A program made the translations under genes and the position numbers. The notes beneath the pieces are model-generated. The model was not told where the DNA came from, did no database searches, and worked only from the letters and a program-made list of their open reading frames with translations. From [Lactobacillus] rogosae (GTDB lineage: Bacteria; Bacillota; Clostridia; Lachnospirales; Lachnospiraceae), in the NCBI GenBank assembly GCA_900112995.1, contig FONU01000011.1, forward strand, positions 62,001-126,000: 64,000 nucleotides of DNA, read 5' to 3'. Below, in pieces: positions 12,152 to 21,567 of the stretch; within the stretch, counting starts at the first letter, position 1, and each line of letters starts with the position of its first letter.

Positions 12152-12184
12152 AAGAATCTCGGATTTCGGGATTCTTTTCTTGTT
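12152..12184 (+). terminator. intrinsic terminator after the TruA-like gene
   Basis: AAGAATCTCG, loop GATTT, CGGGATTCTT, then TTCTTG. One G-T pair in a 10-bp stem. Confidence 0.8.
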
Positions 12185-12237
12185 ACTTTATAATAATACA
12201 TTTTATGAAGCAGAATTTAACAGGAATGGAGAATATA

Positions 12238-14004
12238 ATGAAGACCATAATTGAACTTATGACAGATGAATTTAAGAAAGCATTTGCAGAATGTGGATAT
12301 TCAGAAGAATACGCAAGAATTACTATATCTAACAGACCTGACTTATGCGAATTCCAGTGCAATGGCGCGATGGCAGCAGCTAAGACTTATAAAAAAGCTC
12401 CATTTGTTATTGCAGATGAGATAGTTGCAAAGCTTACATCTAATGGTATGTTTGACACAATTGAAAGTGTTAAGCCAGGATTTATCAATATAAAGGTAAG
12501 TGCTGGATATCTTTCAGATTATCTTAATAAGATGTCAGAAGATGATAAGTACGGATATGAGAACAGCGAGGAAGCTAAGACTGTAATAGTGGATTATGGT
12601 GGAGCTAATGCAGCTAAGCCATTACATGTAGGACATTTAAGATCTGCTGTAATTGGTGAGAGTGTTAAGAGAATTAACAGATACGCAGGCAACAATACAA
12701 TAGGTGATGTACACCTTGGAGACTGGGGACTTCAGATGGGTCTTATTATAGAGGAGTTAAGGGACAGAAAGCCTGAACTTCCATATTTTGATGAGGCGTA
12801 TACAGGAGAGTATCCAAGTGAACCCCCATTTACGATATCAGAGCTTGAACAGATATATCCGGCGGCAAGTGCTAAGTCTAAGGAAGATGAAGAATTCGCT
12901 AAGAGAGCACACGAATCCACACTTAAGCTTCAGAGCGGGGACAGAGCATGCACAGCAATATGGAAGCATATTATGAATGTTTCCAAGAAGGATTTAAAGA
13001 AGAATTATGATAATCTTAATGTATCATTTGACTTATGGAAGGGTGAAAGTGATGCACAGCCATATATTAAAGATATGGTTGATAAGATGGTTGAAGATGG
13101 AATTGCCTATGAAAGCCAGGGAGCTACAGTAGTAGATATTGCAGAGCCAACAGATACTAAGGAACTTCCTCCTTGCATAGTAAGAAAGTCAGACGGTGCG
13201 GCACTTTATGCTACATCAGATCTTGCAACTATTGTTGAGAGAGAGAAGTTATATAAGCCGGATACATACATTTATCTCGCTGATAAAAGACAGGAGCTTC
13301 ATTTTACTCAGGTATTCAGAACAGCTAAGAAGGCTGGAATTGTAAGACCAGATGCAGATATGAGATTTGTTGGTTTTGGTACTATGAATGGAAAGGATGG
13401 CAAGCCATTTAAGACACGTTCAGGTGGTGTTATGCGTCTTGAACATCTTATATCTGATATTAATGAAGTTATTCTTAATAAGATTAAAGAGAACCGTTCA
13501 ATGACGGATGAAGAAGCTGATAATATATCTAAGATTGTGGGTCTTGCTGCACTTAAGTATGGTGATTTATCTAATCAGGCATCTAAAGATTATGTATTTG
13601 ATGTAGATAGATTTGCTTCATTTGAAGGTAATACAGGTCCTTATATTTTGTATACAATAGTAAGAATAAAGTCTATTCTTGCAAAGTATAAGGAAACAGG
13701 CGTAAGTGTTGGTGATCTTACAATACTGCCTTCAAAAGAACAGTCAGAGAAGGCTTTATCACTTGCACTTATTAAGTTCTCAGATGTTATAGATGGAGCA
13801 TACAAGGATAATGCACCTCACAAGATATGCCAGTATATATATGAGGTTTCTAACTCATTTAACGGATTTTATCATAACACAAAGATTCTTGCAGAAGAGG
13901 ATAAGAAACAGCAGGAAAGCTATATTGCATTAATCACACTTACTAAAGAGATACTTGAAACTTGTATTGATTTATTAGGTATACAGTGTCCTGACAGAAT
14001 GTAG
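12238..14004 (+). CDS. argS: arginyl-tRNA synthetase
   Basis: 588-residue class I synthetase charging tRNA-Arg. N-terminal Add1-like tRNA-binding domain (about residues 1-95), Rossmann core with the HIGH-type motif KPLHVGHLR near residue 130, and a C-terminal helical DALR anticodon domain (FEGNTGPYILYTIVR onward). GGAATGGAG sets the ATG at 12238; an ATG at 12205 has no ribosome site. It follows a terminator. The glycosyltransferase gene begins 16 bp downstream. Confidence 0.96.
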   Translation: MKTIIELMTDEFKKAFAECGYSEEYARITISNRPDLCEFQCNGAMAAAKTYKKAPFVIADEIVAKLTSNGMFDTIESVKPGFINIKVSAGYLSDYLNKMSEDDKYGYENSEEAKTVIVDYGGANAAKPLHVGHLRSAVIGESVKRINRYAGNNTIGDVHLGDWGLQMGLIIEELRDRKPELPYFDEAYTGEYPSEPPFTISELEQIYPAASAKSKEDEEFAKRAHESTLKLQSGDRACTAIWKHIMNVSKKDLKKNYDNLNVSFDLWKGESDAQPYIKDMVDKMVEDGIAYESQGATVVDIAEPTDTKELPPCIVRKSDGAALYATSDLATIVEREKLYKPDTYIYLADKRQELHFTQVFRTAKKAGIVRPDADMRFVGFGTMNGKDGKPFKTRSGGVMRLEHLISDINEVILNKIKENRSMTDEEADNISKIVGLAALKYGDLSNQASKDYVFDVDRFASFEGNTGPYILYTIVRIKSILAKYKETGVSVGDLTILPSKEQSEKALSLALIKFSDVIDGAYKDNAPHKICQYIYEVSNSFNGFYHNTKILAEEDKKQQESYIALITLTKEILETCIDLLGIQCPDRM

Positions 14005-14020
14005 AGATTGGAGATATTAT

Positions 14021-15040
14021 ATGAAGTTATTATCATTTGCAATTCCATGTTATAATTCAGCAGCATATATGGAAAAATGTATCAAATCATGCCTTGCAGG
14101 TGGTGACGATGTAGAGATAATAATTGTTGATGATGGTTCAACAAAAGATGATACATTAAAGATTGCCAAGGAATATGAAGCAAAATATCCTAACATAGTC
14201 AAGGCTGTACATCAGGAGAATGGTGGACATGGGCAGGCTGTTAATACAGGTCTTGCCAATGCCACAGGGATGTTCTTTAAGGTTGTAGACAGCGATGACT
14301 GGGTTGATGTTAAAAGCTATAAGAAGATATTAACTAAGCTTAAGAGCTTTGTTGAGGAAGATGACCTACCAGATATGCTTATTGCGAATTATGTATATGA
14401 AAAGGTTGGTGCTAAGAGAAAGAAAGTCATTCACTATGAGAATGCACTTCCAGTTGACAGAATGTTTGGATGGGATGAGATGGGACACTTCAAGGTAGAC
14501 CAGTATATTCTTATGCACTCAGTAATATACAGAACACAGCTTATAAAGGAATTCGGTCTGAAGCTTCCTGAGCATACATTTTATGTAGATAATATATTTG
14601 TATTTGAGCCATTGCCGGTTGTTCAGAAAATGTACTATATGAATGTTAATTTCTACAGATATTTTATTGGAAGGGAAGACCAGTCAGTTAATGAAACAGT
14701 TATGATTTCAAGAATTGACCAGCAGTTAAGAGTTACAAGACGTCTTATAGATTCATATCTTGGCAATAAGCCTGTCAATGAAAGATGCAGAAAGTATATG
14801 GTGACATATCTTAGAATTATGATGGAAGTATCATCAATATTCCTGATTATATCAGGCACAGATGAGAACCTTGTTAAGAAAAAGGAACTTTGGAAGTATG
14901 TTAAGGATTCAGATTCCAAGCTCTATAAAGAGTTAAGATACAGCATACTTGGCAATACAGTTAATCTTCCGGGCAAAGTCGGCAGAGGAATATCTAAGAC
15001 TGGTTATAAAGTAATGAATAAGCTTATTGGATTTAATTAA
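14021..15040 (+). CDS. family 2 glycosyltransferase
   Basis: 339 residues. The GT-A domain starts at the N terminus (SFAIPCYNSAAYMEKC), with DVEIIIVDDGSTKDD for nucleotide binding and VVDSDDWVD as the metal-binding DxD region. The C-terminal half is helical and has no clear membrane span, so it is probably a peripheral enzyme adding sugars to lipid, teichoic or exopolysaccharide precursors. Donor and acceptor unknown. TTGGAGATATT precedes the ATG. It is 16 bp after argS and 29 bp before kduD; no sugar-polymer cluster surrounds it. Confidence 0.88.
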   Translation: MKLLSFAIPCYNSAAYMEKCIKSCLAGGDDVEIIIVDDGSTKDDTLKIAKEYEAKYPNIVKAVHQENGGHGQAVNTGLANATGMFFKVVDSDDWVDVKSYKKILTKLKSFVEEDDLPDMLIANYVYEKVGAKRKKVIHYENALPVDRMFGWDEMGHFKVDQYILMHSVIYRTQLIKEFGLKLPEHTFYVDNIFVFEPLPVVQKMYYMNVNFYRYFIGREDQSVNETVMISRIDQQLRVTRRLIDSYLGNKPVNERCRKYMVTYLRIMMEVSSIFLIISGTDENLVKKKELWKYVKDSDSKLYKELRYSILGNTVNLPGKVGRGISKTGYKVMNKLIGFN

Positions 15041-15069
15041 AATGGCGTGTGCAGAAATGAGGGAATACT

Positions 15070-15831
15070 ATGATATTAGATTTGTTTAAACTTGACGGAA
15101 AAGTAGCAGTTGTCACAGGTGCTAACACAGGTCTAGGACAGGGAATGGCAGTAGCTTTAGCTCAGGCAGGAGCTAAGGTTCTTGGCGTTGCAAGACGTTC
15201 CTGCGAAGATACTAAGAATAAGATAGAAGCAGATGGCGGCGTGTTCGCAGAGGTTATAGCTGACCTTTCAGATATGGCTTCAATAGATGTAGTTATGAAA
15301 GCAGCGATTGATACATATGGCAGAGTGGATATTCTTGTTAATAATGCGGGAATTATTAAAAGACAGGATGCAATTGAATTCACAGAGGAGAATTGGGATT
15401 CGGTAATTCAGGTTAATCAGAAAATGGTATTCTTCTTAAGTCAGGCATTTGCCAAGCAGCTTATGAAGCAGGGAGAAGGCGGAAAGATAATTAATGTATG
15501 CTCTATGCTTTCATATCAGGGTGGAATAAGAGTTCCGTCATACACAGCAAGCAAGAGTGCAATTATAGGCTTAACAAGAGCGTTAGCCAATGAATGGGCA
15601 AAGTATAACATTAATGTAAATGGAATTGCACCAGGATATATGGCAACTAATAACACAGCACAGTTAAGAGATGATGCCGACAGAAGCGAAGCTATTCTTG
15701 ACAGAATTCCAGCAGGCAGATGGGGCACACCACAAGATATGGAAGGTGCAGTAATATACCTTGCATCTAAAGCCTCAGACTACGTCAACGGCTTTACCCT
15801 GGCAGTAGACGGCGGCTGGTTGGCAAGATAA
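15070..15831 (+). CDS. kduD: 2-dehydro-3-deoxy-D-gluconate 5-dehydrogenase (KduD)
   Basis: 253-residue SDR oxidoreductase. The NAD site TGANTGLGQG, the NNAG motif and the catalytic Ser-Tyr-Lys set (SYTASKS) are present. It opens MILDLFKLDGKVAVVTG and carries NVNGIAPGYMATNN and DRIPAGRWG, with the terminal VDGGWLAR, all hallmarks of KduD. KduD interconverts 2,5-diketo-3-deoxygluconate and 2-keto-3-deoxygluconate in pectin and uronate breakdown, which fits a pectin-using gut organism. Other pectin genes are not adjacent. It ends at a strong terminator. Confidence 0.92.
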   Translation: MILDLFKLDGKVAVVTGANTGLGQGMAVALAQAGAKVLGVARRSCEDTKNKIEADGGVFAEVIADLSDMASIDVVMKAAIDTYGRVDILVNNAGIIKRQDAIEFTEENWDSVIQVNQKMVFFLSQAFAKQLMKQGEGGKIINVCSMLSYQGGIRVPSYTASKSAIIGLTRALANEWAKYNINVNGIAPGYMATNNTAQLRDDADRSEAILDRIPAGRWGTPQDMEGAVIYLASKASDYVNGFTLAVDGGWLAR

Positions 15832-15856
15832 AACAAAAAATTATGAAATAGCTATT

Positions 15857-15892
15857 AAAAGAGCTTTCCAATTAAAGGAAAGCTCTTTTTTG
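15857..15892 (+). terminator. intrinsic terminator after kduD
   Basis: AAAAGAGCTTTCC, 7-nt loop, GGAAAGCTCTTTT and more T. Thirteen paired bases. Confidence 0.92.
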
Positions 15893-15964
15893 CTTATAGA
15901 CTTAGACTTATATACCAAAATGGGACTTATAGGACAAAATGTGTTGATAAAAACCGCAACTAAA

Positions 15965-16011
15965 AAACAGGCAGACTTTAACGAAGTTTAGATGTTAAAG
16001 TCTGCCTGTTT
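15965..16011 (-). terminator. strong terminator facing the minus strand
   Basis: An 18-bp perfect stem (15965-15982 with 15994-16011) around an 11-nt loop. Read on the minus strand it ends GCCTG followed by six T, a canonical terminator for the YcxB-like gene. The structured repeat at 16157 would then lie in that gene's 3' untranslated region. Confidence 0.75.
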
Positions 16012-16156
16012 CCTCATAATTAAACATATTTAATCCGTGTCGATATCTCCCTTTATTTGGTAAGCACATTTTTAAAATATTTTAACATAAACATTTTACG
16101 ATAATTATTTAGTATTCGCATAATTTCGCTAATTACATTTTACATTCTGCCATACT

Positions 16157-16296
16157 CAGTTGTGTAGCTTTACTATATTGCAAGCTGGGTGCTTTTGCAG
16201 CCGTCGACACTTAGCGGCTGTATTTTAGCCGCTTACGTGTTACAAGCAGCGAGAGCGTGCCCAGCGGTAATATAGTAAAACTACACAACGTCCGTA
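16157..16296. repeat. structured intergenic repeat, copy 1
   Basis: 140-bp nested palindrome. The outer stem is 16159-16179 with 16269-16289 (20 of 21 pairs). Next is GCTGGG (16184-16189) with CCCAGC (16260-16265), then AGCGGCT (16213-16219) with AGCCGCT (16227-16233), and a small hairpin GC-GAGA-GC (16249-16256). It ends ACGTCCGTA. Copy 2 at 25955-26100 has the same plan and conserved blocks. No ORF of note. It stops 5 bp short of the YcxB-like stop codon. The rest of the 470-bp gap after kduD holds only the two terminators and AT-rich sequence. Confidence 0.85.
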
Positions 16297-16301
16297 TGAG
16301 C

Positions 16302-16826
16302 CTAGTACACTATCCTGCACTTATTTCTATCTACATGCTCCATAATAAATCCGCCCACATTCTTCTTGATATTCTCAGGCATATCATTACTATTAAGCAT
16401 TACAACCATTTGCTTCCCGTTAAACAACATATAATATCCATATTTGAAATATACAGTTGTGAATTGTTCCCATTCGTAAGTATATATTAAATTATGGTCT
16501 GGGATATCAGCAAGTATCGCGTTATCCATTAATGTTATTGTGCAGGGAGCATCTTCTGATGAATCTCTGTGCTTCAAGTGGTAATTAACGCTTGATTTGA
16601 ACTGGAATGCAAATATGTATATAGGATAGAACCAGCATATTGCATATATAATTAATAAAAATGTGTTGTATCTGCCAGAGGCAAGCATAATTATTGAGAT
16701 AACGGCAGGAACCCACGAAAGTATAAGTTCGACAGGGTTTCTTAAAAATCTGTTCCAGAATACAATCTTTTTGTAATCATTGCCTGAAGCTTTCAGGGTA
16801 GTATTATATTTGTAAATATTATCCAT
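16302..16826 (-). CDS. YcxB-like membrane protein
   Basis: 174 residues. Two hydrophobic segments near residues 33-75 (ELILSWVPAVISIIM and LLIIYAICWFYPIYIF) are followed by a soluble region containing YTYEWEQFTTVYFKYGYYMLF, which resembles the C-terminal domain of the YcxB family. Function unknown; such proteins are membrane-bound with a small beta-rich cytoplasmic domain. AGGAGA precedes the ATG on the minus strand. It is a single gene divergent from the GGDEF-EAL gene across 261 bp. Confidence 0.65.
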   Translation of the reverse strand: MDNIYKYNTTLKASGNDYKKIVFWNRFLRNPVELILSWVPAVISIIMLASGRYNTFLLIIYAICWFYPIYIFAFQFKSSVNYHLKHRDSSEDAPCTITLMDNAILADIPDHNLIYTYEWEQFTTVYFKYGYYMLFNGKQMVVMLNSNDMPENIKKNVGGFIMEHVDRNKCRIVY

Positions 16827-17087
16827 AAATTCTCCTGTTCTTACATAGTAATGTGCTGCAATATTTTAATTAAGTGTTCTGCATATACCAGTTGGAAAAC
16901 ACTTGCAGAATGAGTTTATAAAATCTGCATAAAAACATAATATTCATAATATCACGCATAGTTTAATAAAACAATTAAAAATTGCATTTCATTTCGTATG
17001 TAATTTAAAAAATATATAAAAACAGTTCCCAAACTGGTATAAATATTATATAATTAGTCTATGTAAAACATTCTGGAGGCAGGAGTT

Positions 17088-19214
17088 TTGGGAGAGACTA
17101 ATAAGAAGTTTGAAGTGTTGTCAGAATTGATAGAAAGCCTTGAGTCAAGAGATACATTTCAGCATACAGTAGAACTAATATTACATAAGACTATAGCATA
17201 CATTAATGCTGATTGTATTGCATTGCTTCAGAAGGGTTCAGATGATGAATGGACAGTAATTGCATCTGAGGGTGAATGTATAGAGGAAGCTAAGAAATGC
17301 GATGTTATGGCACTGAATGGTGAGAACAGCATAAGCGTTCCTATTAGGATTAATGACATAGATGCTATGCATTTTGTCATATATGATAAGAACAATATAA
17401 AGCTATGGTCCGATAATGAGGACAATATGCATTTTATATATGATGTTACAGGTATTATTCAGAGTATTGCCCAGATGAGAGTAACTAATAATTCACTGCT
17501 TTCATCATATGAAGTCTTAAAGGATATTCTTAATAACATAGGTTCAGGTATTATTGTATGTGATACTGCTACAGGCAATATTCTGTTTGAGAATAAGGTG
17601 GCGGCTGAGTCGAAGGAGATTAAAGATACAATAAAAGAATGTATGCAGGATATTCTTGTACCGACAGAAGAAGATGTAGAGAAGACACTTGAAGAATATA
17701 TTAATAATGCTGAGGGCAATAATATTGATGGATATTATGATTTTTCTGATTATACAAGAGAATACATAAGACCTGTGGAGAAGTATAATGCTGAGTCAGG
17801 TCTGTGGTTTGAAGTAAGATTTACCAAGCTTATATGGATAGATGCAAGTGAGGTGATTGTATGTACAGCTTCTGATATAACACAGAAGAAAAAGAATCAG
17901 CAGAAGATTGAATTTCAGGCACATAACGATTTCCTTACCGGTCTTTATAATCGTATGAAGTGTGAGTCAGACTTAAAGACTATAATTAACGAAGCTGTAA
18001 GAGATGGTGTTAAGGGGGCGGTTTTGTTTATCGACCTTGATGATTTCAAGCACATTAATGATGGTCTTGGACACCAGTATGGAGATATTCTTTTACAGCA
18101 GATTGCGGCAGGACTTCAGAGTATAGTAGGTCTTAGAGGCAGATGTTACAGAATGGGTGGTGACGAATTTGTTGCCATAGTAATGCCTGATATGTTCCTT
18201 GAATTAGAGAGAATTGCCAATAAGGTTAAAGAGATATTTAACAAACCGTGGTATCTTATGGAGACAGAATATTTCTGTACTATGAGTATGGGTATTGCGG
18301 TATTTCCAGATGACAGCAAAGATGTACACGAGATTATCAGAATGGCTGATATAGCAATGTATGAGTCTAAGAAGAATGGTAAGAATGGATATTCTTTTTA
18401 TGATGTGTGCAACAAACAGAATTCTGTAAGACGCCTTGATATTGAAAATAATATGCGGCAGGCTGTTGCGACAGGAATTGATGAATTTGTTGTATTCTAC
18501 CAGCCTGTAGTTGATATTAACACAGAGGAATGTGCATCGTGTGAAGCACTGGTAAGATGGGACAGTAAGTCGCTTGGATTTATGGGTCCGGGTGATTTTA
18601 TTCCGCTTGCTGAATATCTTGGACTTATAACTTCAATTGGTGATTATGTTCTTGAGGAAGCCTGCAGACAGTGCAGATACTGGAATGAACATGGTATGCC
18701 GGATTTCCATATCAATGTTAATCTGTCGGTTGTCCAGCTTCTTCAGAAAGATATAGTAGATACAGTAGCTAAAGTGCTTAAGAAGACAGGAGTTAATCCT
18801 AGGAATATCGTGCTGGAGATTACAGAGAGCTTTGCTATTAATGATATGGACAGGGTTCTTAATATAATTAATGGCATAAGGGAATTAGGACCAAAGATAG
18901 CTCTTGATGATTTCGGTACAGGATATTCATCACTTAACTACATTAAACAGCTTCCTTTTGATATTATTAAAGTTGACAAGACATTTATTGATGATATAAC
19001 GGAAGATGAGTATGCACAGGCATTCATTAAGCTTATAGTTGAATTGTCTGCTACTATAGGAACTAAGATAGTTGTAGAAGGTGTTGAGGATAAGAGCCAG
19101 TTGGATATATTAAGAGAGCTGGGTGTTGACTTCATACAGGGATACTATTATGGTAAACCTGAACCTGCTTACGAGTTTGAAAGATTAAATTTTAAGGGGA
19201 GGATTAATATATGA
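17088..19214 (+). CDS. GGDEF-EAL cyclic-di-GMP protein with N-terminal sensor domains
   Basis: 708 residues, no membrane span. Residues 1-140 look like a GAF-type sensor, about 145-265 like PAS (it ends with a DITQKKK linker), about 270-440 GGDEF, and 455-705 EAL. The cyclase motif GGDEF (357-361) is intact. The phosphodiesterase signature CEALVRW (Glu486) is also intact, as are DDFGTGYSSLNY and the late EGVED and QGYYYGKP motifs. It could make or break c-di-GMP. The start is a TTG after GGAGG (17075-17079). Its TGA overlaps the pyrC ATG in ATGA, so translation is probably coupled to the pyrimidine operon. Confidence 0.9.
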   Translation: MGETNKKFEVLSELIESLESRDTFQHTVELILHKTIAYINADCIALLQKGSDDEWTVIASEGECIEEAKKCDVMALNGENSISVPIRINDIDAMHFVIYDKNNIKLWSDNEDNMHFIYDVTGIIQSIAQMRVTNNSLLSSYEVLKDILNNIGSGIIVCDTATGNILFENKVAAESKEIKDTIKECMQDILVPTEEDVEKTLEEYINNAEGNNIDGYYDFSDYTREYIRPVEKYNAESGLWFEVRFTKLIWIDASEVIVCTASDITQKKKNQQKIEFQAHNDFLTGLYNRMKCESDLKTIINEAVRDGVKGAVLFIDLDDFKHINDGLGHQYGDILLQQIAAGLQSIVGLRGRCYRMGGDEFVAIVMPDMFLELERIANKVKEIFNKPWYLMETEYFCTMSMGIAVFPDDSKDVHEIIRMADIAMYESKKNGKNGYSFYDVCNKQNSVRRLDIENNMRQAVATGIDEFVVFYQPVVDINTEECASCEALVRWDSKSLGFMGPGDFIPLAEYLGLITSIGDYVLEEACRQCRYWNEHGMPDFHINVNLSVVQLLQKDIVDTVAKVLKKTGVNPRNIVLEITESFAINDMDRVLNIINGIRELGPKIALDDFGTGYSSLNYIKQLPFDIIKVDKTFIDDITEDEYAQAFIKLIVELSATIGTKIVVEGVEDKSQLDILRELGVDFIQGYYYGKPEPAYEFERLNFKGRINI

Positions 19215-20530
19215 GAATGTTGATTAAGAACGGAAGAGTTATTGACCCTGCAAGTAACACTGATGACATTAGGGATATTCTTGTTGAAGATGGGGTTATA
19301 GCAGAAGTGGCAAAGGATATTGACAAGGCAGCAGATACAGTTATTGATGCTAAGGGCTGTATGGTTATGCCAGGACTTGTGGATTTACATGTACATTTCA
19401 GAGAACCAGGCTTTGAACATAAGGAAACAATAAGAACTGGTGCAAGAGCTGCGGCAAGAGGTGGATTTACAACAGTGTGTCCAATGCCTAATACTAAGCC
19501 TGCAATTGACAGCGTTGAGATGGTTGAATACATAAAGAATAAGTCAGAAGAAGTAACAGATATTAATATTCTTCCTATAGCAGCTATGACAGCAGGTCAG
19601 GACGGAGAGTATATAACTGATTATGAGAGGCTTTATGAGGAAGGAGCTGTAGCAGTAAGCGAGGATGGGAAGTCTGTTATGAATGCTAGAGTAGCAAGAC
19701 AGGCTATGAGGCTTGCGGCAGAAGTAGGAATACCGGTATTTGCACATTGTGAAGATAAGGATCTTGCAGCAAGGGGAGTTATGAATGCCGGCAATAAAGC
19801 AAGAGAACTTGGATTTTACGGAATTATGAATTCTGTAGAAGATATTATGGTGGCAAGAGATTTACTCCTTGCTAAGAATACGGGTGCCAAGCTTCATATA
19901 TGCCATGTTTCAACAGAGGACAGCGTAAGAATGATAGCGGCAGCCAAGAAAGAAGGTCTTGATGTTACAGCAGAGGTAACGCCACACCATTTAACACTTA
20001 CAGAAGATGATATTAATGAAGATGATGCTAACTACAAGGTTAATCCGCCATTAAGAACTAATAAGGATAAAGATATGCTTATTAAGGGCCTTAAGGACGG
20101 AACAATAGACATAATTGCAACAGACCACGCACCACATCATCTTACAGAGAAAGACAGAGGTTTTGTAGAAGCACCATTTGGAATATCAGGTCTTGAAACA
20201 GCTGTTGCTATTATAATGACAGATCTTGTTAAGAAAAATGTTATTACACCTCTTGAGATGGCAGATAAGATGAGTTATACACCTGCTAAGATTATCGGTA
20301 TAGACAAGGGAACACTTCTTGTTGGCAAGACTGCTGATATTACTATAATTGATCCGGATGCAGAGTATGTTATAGACAGTAAGACATTTGCTTCAAGAGG
20401 CAAGAACACTCCATTTAACGGCAAGAAGGTAAGTGGTGAGATTAAGTATACAATAGCTGGTGGTAAGATTGTATATTCTAATATCAACGGAACAGAAGTT
20501 ATTATTGATAAAGATGTTCCAAAGTTGTAA
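19211..20530 (+). CDS. pyrC: dihydroorotase (first of two)
   Basis: Class I dihydroorotase closing carbamoyl-aspartate to dihydroorotate; 439 residues. Metal-ligand motifs are DLHVHFREPG, SEDGKSV, FAHCED, HICHVST and ATDHAPHH, all intact; PMPNTKPAID is the substrate loop. It overlaps the upstream GGDEF-EAL gene by 4 bp (ATGA) and has AGGGGAGG as ribosome site within that gene. First biosynthetic gene of the run pyrC-pyrF-pyrC2-pyrK-pyrD. Confidence 0.93.
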   Translation: MRMLIKNGRVIDPASNTDDIRDILVEDGVIAEVAKDIDKAADTVIDAKGCMVMPGLVDLHVHFREPGFEHKETIRTGARAAARGGFTTVCPMPNTKPAIDSVEMVEYIKNKSEEVTDINILPIAAMTAGQDGEYITDYERLYEEGAVAVSEDGKSVMNARVARQAMRLAAEVGIPVFAHCEDKDLAARGVMNAGNKARELGFYGIMNSVEDIMVARDLLLAKNTGAKLHICHVSTEDSVRMIAAAKKEGLDVTAEVTPHHLTLTEDDINEDDANYKVNPPLRTNKDKDMLIKGLKDGTIDIIATDHAPHHLTEKDRGFVEAPFGISGLETAVAIIMTDLVKKNVITPLEMADKMSYTPAKIIGIDKGTLLVGKTADITIIDPDAEYVIDSKTFASRGKNTPFNGKKVSGEIKYTIAGGKIVYSNINGTEVIIDKDVPKL

Positions 20531-20567
20531 TATAAGATAGATTAATTGATATGTAAGGAGAATATAG

Positions 20568-21491
20568 ATGATTAACAAATTAGTTGACAAAATCGTTAAG
20601 ACAAATGCACCTGTAGTTGTAGGCTTAGATCCTATGATGAAGTATATTCCAGAGCATGTTCAAAAGGAAGCTTTTGAGCAGTATGGAGAAACTCTTGAAG
20701 GTGCGGCAGAAGCTATCTGGCAGTATAATAAGGCAATCATTGATAATATATATGATATTGTACCAGCAGTTAAGCCACAGATTGCTATGTATGAGCAGTT
20801 CGGTATTGAAGGACTTAAGGTGTTTAAGAAGACTGTTGATTATTGTCACGAGAAGGATATGGTTGTAATCGGTGATGTTAAGAGAGGCGATATAGGTTCA
20901 ACATCTGAGGCTTATGCAGTAGCACATCTTGGAAAGGTTAAAGTTGGTTCTAAGCTTTTAACACCATTTGATGAAGATTTTGCAACAGTTAATCCATATC
21001 TTGGTTCTGACGGAATTAATCCATTTATTAAGGTATGCAATGAAGAAGACAAAGGTATATTTATCCTTGTAAAGACTTCTAATCCTTCAAGTGGAGAATT
21101 TCAGGATCAGCTTATAGACGGCAAGCCATTATATGAGCATGTAGGTGCTAAGGTTAATGAATGGGGAAGCCAGTGTATGGGCGATACTTATAGTAATGTA
21201 GGTGCGGTAGTTGGTGCTACATATCCAGAGATGGGTAAGGTATTAAGAAAGGTTATGCCAAAGGCTTATATCCTTGTTCCTGGTTATGGGGCACAGGGTG
21301 GCAAGGCTGAAGACCTTACAGCATTCTTTAACCCAGACGGACTTGGCGCGATAGTTAATAGTTCAAGAGGAATTATAGCTGCATATGCTAAAGATGAGTA
21401 TGCTAAGTTTGGAGCTAAGAATTTCGGTGAAGCTTCAAGACAGGCAGCTCTTGATATGATTGCAGATATTAATGGAGCACTTGGAAAGTAA
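20568..21491 (+). CDS. pyrF: orotidine-5'-phosphate decarboxylase
   Basis: 307 residues, the longer PyrF subfamily (E. coli-type enzymes are about 240). It converts OMP to UMP. VVGLDPMMKY opens the barrel, and the catalytic Asp-Lys set is in IGDVKRGDIGSTSEAYA. The phosphate loop VPGYGAQGGK is near the C terminus. AAGGAGAATATAG precedes the ATG. It is 37 bp after pyrC. A hairpin with a weak T tract follows. Confidence 0.95.
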   Translation: MINKLVDKIVKTNAPVVVGLDPMMKYIPEHVQKEAFEQYGETLEGAAEAIWQYNKAIIDNIYDIVPAVKPQIAMYEQFGIEGLKVFKKTVDYCHEKDMVVIGDVKRGDIGSTSEAYAVAHLGKVKVGSKLLTPFDEDFATVNPYLGSDGINPFIKVCNEEDKGIFILVKTSNPSSGEFQDQLIDGKPLYEHVGAKVNEWGSQCMGDTYSNVGAVVGATYPEMGKVLRKVMPKAYILVPGYGAQGGKAEDLTAFFNPDGLGAIVNSSRGIIAAYAKDEYAKFGAKNFGEASRQAALDMIADINGALGK

Positions 21492-21505
21492 ATAATTATT
21501 ATAAT

Positions 21506-21552
21506 AAGCGGCAGTACCACTCAGCAACAGACTGGTAATGCCGCTTTTATAA
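21506..21552 (+). terminator. hairpin between pyrF and the second dihydroorotase
   Basis: AAGCGGCA pairs with TGCCGCTT, with an inner ACC/GGT helix, followed by TTAT. It may terminate or attenuate between the two operon halves; the T tract is short. Confidence 0.55.
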
Positions 21553-21567
21553 AGAATGGAGATAATA

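Noticed and set aside
16157-16296. Structured repeat as an ordinary terminator or an integron attC site
   Set aside because: Far larger than a terminator and with no T run; the end motifs do not match the attC core sites.
21556-21567. ATG at 21556 as the start of the second dihydroorotase
   Set aside because: The ATGGAG is the ribosome-site motif used throughout; the TTG at 21568 gives a start parallel to the first copy.
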